Shown in pieces: positions 7,457 to 8,896 of a stretch of DNA of 8,896 nt. The stretch covers positions 1-8,896 of the forward strand of contig VXPN01000189.1 in the NCBI GenBank assembly GCA_009839535.1, given 5' to 3'. Under the pieces are notes generated by a model. The model ran no database searches. It was not told where the DNA came from and saw only the letters and a list, made by a program, of their open reading frames with translations. A program made the position numbers and the translations under genes. Positions within the stretch are counted from its first letter, which is position 1, and every line of letters begins with the position of its first letter. Source of the DNA: Boseongicola sp. SB0662_bin_57. Its GTDB lineage: Bacteria > Pseudomonadota > Alphaproteobacteria > Rhodobacterales > Rhodobacteraceae.

Positions 7457-7788
7457 GGATCCCCCAGGTCGAGTTCCGCGTCGAGCCACGCGCCCTCCCT
7501 GGCGACGACGTCGTCCCAGAACGCCTTGGCCCCGGCGTCGGCCATCCGCCGCTCCTCGACCCGGGCGAGCACCAGCGTCGCCAGCGCGGTGCGCCGGCGG
7601 ACCTCCGGCGGCAGTCCGGACGGCGCCTCGGCCTCGGGCACGGGGTCCCGGGATTCGAGCGCGCGCTCGACGAGGAAGCGGGAAATCGACAGGCCCGCGC
7701 GGCCGGCGAGCGCGCCGATCATCTCCCACTCGCTGTCCGTGGTCATCACGCAGCGCTGCCGCGTCCTCTCTCTCGGCGCTCGGGCCAT
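7453..7788 (-). CDS. First relaxosome-accessory-like (MobC/ribbon-helix-helix type) protein of the operon
   Basis: The 111-residue product starts at ATG 7786-7788, chosen because GGGAG lies eight bases upstream (7797-7801) and a promoter lies 32 bases upstream. Longer in-frame starts up to 7896 would begin within or upstream of that promoter. The N-terminus is basic (RAPRERTRQRCV), followed by TTDSEWEMIGALAGRAGLSISRFLVERAL, a classic strand-helix-turn-helix pattern of ribbon-helix-helix proteins, with Trp21 as in the other two genes. Residues 50-111 (LPPEVRRRTALATLVLARVEERR onward) are helical and charged, ending LGDP; the next gene ends SGDP. The probable role is sequence-specific binding at oriT and repression of its own promoter, as for TrwA- or MobC-type proteins. 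That is inference, since no assay or database match is available. Confidence 0.68.
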   Translation of the reverse strand: MARAPRERTRQRCVMTTDSEWEMIGALAGRAGLSISRFLVERALESRDPVPEAEAPSGLPPEVRRRTALATLVLARVEERRMADAGAKAFWDDVVAREGAWLDAELDLGDP

Positions 7789-7796
7789 GGCGGGGA

Positions 7797-7801
7797 CTCC
7801 C
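7797..7801 (-). promoter_or_regulatory. Ribosome binding site fixing the start of the first accessory gene
   Basis: On the minus strand GGGAG is eight bases before ATG 7788. This is the clearest Shine-Dalgarno sequence in the window and favours this start over the upstream in-frame Met codons. Confidence 0.6.
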
Positions 7802-7813
7802 GATTCGATGGTC

Positions 7814-7842
7814 GCCGCGATCATACAGGTGCGGATCGCGGC
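7814..7842. promoter_or_regulatory. Perfect 9-bp inverted repeat over the promoter: candidate operator
   Basis: GCCGCGATC (7814-7822) and GATCGCGGC (7834-7842) are exact reverse complements with an 11-bp spacer. The pair covers the promoter spacer and most of the -10, and touches the -35. A protein bound here would block RNA polymerase. The ribbon-helix-helix-like proteins encoded immediately downstream are the natural candidates (inference). Confidence 0.6.
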
Positions 7843-7847
7843 TTCAA
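7820..7847 (-). promoter_or_regulatory. Sigma-70-like promoter of the three-gene accessory operon
   Basis: On the minus strand, -35 TTGAAG (7842-7847) and -10 TATGAT (7820-7825, five of six consensus bases) are separated by 16 bp. The transcript would start near 7813, giving a leader of about 25 bases that includes GGGAG before ATG 7788. It is the best promoter in the window. Confidence 0.6.
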
Positions 7848-8105
7848 CGGCGTCCGAGCCACCCTCCTGACCACCCTTATCCCAAATGCTACACATATGC
7901 CTTCTGGACGTGCGCCCCTTGAATCAAAGCGCCTTCCCGAGGTGCCAGGATGTTATCGGCCGCGACCTGCCCGTCCCTGTATGCCCCCCGCACAATCTCG
8001 GAATCCGCTTGCTACATCCCCTAACATGCTGTAAACAAGCGCCTAAGCGAGAGCAGAGATCCGATCTGTAGTGTATCTGTATGTCACTCACCGTGACTGT
8101 TTCCG
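7848..8105. other. Gene-free region upstream of the accessory operon; possible site of oriT or element end
   Basis: No convincing gene is present. Short structures seen: direct repeats TGCTACA at 7887-7893 and 8010-8016; inverted repeat CGCTTG/CAAGCG at 8006-8011 and 8036-8041 with a 24-base loop; near-palindrome AGATC-C-GATCT at 8057-8067; and the larger palindrome at 8072-8110, listed separately. Base composition is less GC-rich than the relaxase. A gap next to relaxosome genes is a usual oriT position, but no known nic sequence was recognised. Confidence 0.4.
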
Positions 8106-8110
8106 TTACA
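8072..8110. repeat. Palindromic site at the breakpoint of the DUF2189 gene
   Basis: An inner inverted repeat, GTCAC (8083-8087) and GTGAC (8093-8097), is separated by five bases. It sits inside an outer TGTA (8072-8075) and TACA (8107-8110). The two centres differ by one base, so symmetry is approximate. The right edge coincides with the place where DUF2189 coding similarity stops (TAA at 8106-8108). This suggests a recombination core or an element end rather than chance, but no matching partner was found at the left side. Confidence 0.4.
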
Positions 8111-8570
8111 CCAGCATCGAGAAGCCGGCAGGCGTCAGGTAGACGTCCCACGATGTCAGGACATTGGTCATGGCCGCGCGACCAAGAAACAGCGCGAAAC
8201 TCATGTGGGCAAAGAAGCTCCAGAACAGGAACACGAAAGCGAGAATCGCCCCGGCCCAAGGCAACTGCCGTCCCCGCTCCTTCCAGACCACAGTGAGGAT
8301 TCCGGCCCATTCCAGTTGCTCATCTGCCTCGATCCGGCGACTGGTCTCATAGAGCCCGACGGCGGCAAAGGGAGCAATCAGCGGAAAGCCGAGCGCAAAG
8401 GCAAGGGTCCAGAAAAAGGTGCCGGCGCCAAGCCAGACAAGCAGCCACCCCGAAACGACATAAACGCCACTGAACAGGATTCCGTACAGAGGCGCGCTCC
8501 TGAAGTCCTGGATGCCAGCCTTGATCGACACGAACAGTTCGGCCAGCGTGACGTCCGCGATTTCCGGAAC
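8106..8570 (-). pseudogene. Truncated DUF2189-family integral membrane protein gene
   Basis: The frame encodes an inner-membrane protein of the uncharacterised DUF2189 family. From GTG 8531 (141 residues) the segments at about 16-36, 38-60 and 92-117 are hydrophobic. The family-typical GLYETSRR lies at 59-66 between the second and third. Family members are usually about 250 residues with more membrane helices after a TPAG motif; here the chain stops eight residues after it starts (TPAGFSMLV, then TAA). Coding-like sequence also continues upstream of the GTG (VPEIADVTLAELF, to about 8570), resembling the family N-terminus, but no ATG precedes it before the in-frame stop at 8604-8606. The gene is therefore cut at both ends and probably non-functional. 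A short product from GTG 8531 cannot be excluded. The 3' break coincides with a palindrome. Confidence 0.7.
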
Positions 8571-8607
8571 CTTGCCGGCTGTAGAGAGTCGAAATGATTG
8601 GACTCAG

Positions 8608-8834
8608 TGGGGAACACCCGACCTAAGGCGACCAAGGGCGACCAAGGGCGACCGGGCCAACAAAATAAGGGCTTTCGCGCAAATCATGCCGCCGAACGCC
8701 ATGTTCCCCAGAATCGGCGGGTGAATCGTTTCGATGGACTCAAAACCGCCGCTTGTTCCCCAAAATCGGCAAAATGTGGGGAACATGGCACATGGGGAAC
8801 ATCGTTCGCGTCTGTTCCTCAAAAGTGGGGAACA
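8608..8834. repeat. Seven copies of TGGGGAACA in both orientations
   Basis: Forward copies: 8608-8616, 8777-8785, 8793-8801 and 8826-8834. Reverse copies: 8702-8710, 8754-8762 and, with one mismatch, 8813-8821. Two reverse copies extend to a 17-base repeat TGTTCCCCARAATCGGC (8702-8718, 8754-8770). Pairs form hairpins: 8754-8785 has 9-bp perfect arms and a 14-base loop; 8813-8834 has arms matching at 8 of 9 positions and a 4-base loop. The last hairpin is nine bases beyond the stop of the minus-strand gene at the window end, so it could act in termination, although it lacks a T tract. Iteron-like protein binding or a REP-like element are alternatives. Confidence 0.65.
8625..8653. repeat. Short tandem repeat, three copies of about 10 bp
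   Basis: AAGGCGACC (8625-8633) is followed by two identical AAGGGCGACC units (8634-8643, 8644-8653). This is a simple slippage-type repeat just upstream of the broken DUF2189 frame. No function is apparent. Confidence 0.6.
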
Positions 8835-8843
8835 AACCCGCCT

Positions 8844-8896
8844 TCACAGCTGCCCTGCCAGCCAGTCGCGCACCAGCAGCTCGACCTCGGCCGCGT
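8844..8896 (-). CDS. C-terminal end of an unidentified gene running off the window
   Basis: On the minus strand a frame open from the right edge encodes AAEVELLVRDWLAGQL and stops at TGA 8844-8846. The amphipathic helical ending and GC-rich third positions look coding, and the hairpin-rich repeat patch begins nine bases after the stop. Sixteen residues are too few to name a family. Confidence 0.45.
   Translation of the reverse strand, partial: AAEVELLVRDWLAGQL

Noticed and set aside
7789..7896. Longer version of the first accessory protein starting at 7896
   Set aside because: It would place the promoter and operator inside the coding sequence and shift Trp21 out of register with the two paralogues; ATG 7788 has a clear ribosome binding site.
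8804..8817. GTTC pair resembling the alphaproteobacterial LexA box
   Set aside because: The spacing is six bases rather than seven and one half is part of the TGTTCCTCA repeat; no promoter is evident nearby.
1..8896. CRISPR array, tRNA, rRNA, insertion sequence with transposase
   Set aside because: No regularly spaced repeats of CRISPR type, no cloverleaf-like sequence and no transposase frame were seen.

Overview
The window is part of a mobile or formerly mobile region from a GC-rich proteobacterium, most likely an alphaproteobacterium. That guess rests on protein style, the TrwC/TraI-type relaxase and the GC-rich codon use; no rRNA or core gene confirms it. The core module, about 1371-7880, is visibly more GC-rich than its left flank. 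A hand count of one 60-base line gives 43/60 G+C inside the relaxase (1681-1740) and 32/60 in the left gene (61-120).

Layout. (1) 1-1175, + strand: the C-terminal half of an OLD-type ATPase/TOPRIM nuclease. It begins at an ATG that overlaps the stop of a reading frame entering from the left, and it has no Walker A. (2) 1176-1370: an intergenic stretch with a small hairpin between two 7-bp direct repeats, just before the relaxase. (3) 1371-6443, + strand: a 1690-residue MobF (TrwC/TraI-like) relaxase-helicase. Its C-terminal half appears to be built from about seven divergent copies of one repeat. (4) 6480-7788, - strand, convergent with the relaxase: three overlapping small genes that look like paralogues of one DNA-binding, ribbon-helix-helix/MobC-like family. 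The two junctions carry the same GATCCGTGAC sequence, and in all three proteins the conserved Glu-Trp falls at residues 20-21. A good sigma-70-like promoter precedes the operon, with a perfect 9-bp inverted repeat over its spacer and -10. (5) 7848-8105: a gene-free stretch with short repeats, ending in a palindromic site. (6) 8106-about 8570, - strand: a DUF2189 membrane-protein gene broken at both ends. (7) 8604-8843: a non-coding patch with seven copies of TGGGGAACA in both orientations. (8) 8844-8896: the last 16 codons of an unidentified - strand gene.

How it may work together (inference): the relaxase would nick and unwind DNA at an origin of transfer, and the three small proteins would be relaxosome accessory factors and autoregulators of their own operon. 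No coupling protein, type IV secretion gene, replication gene or integrase is visible. The module therefore looks like a mobilizable unit, or part of a larger or decayed conjugative element, lying between a nuclease fragment and a broken membrane-protein gene.
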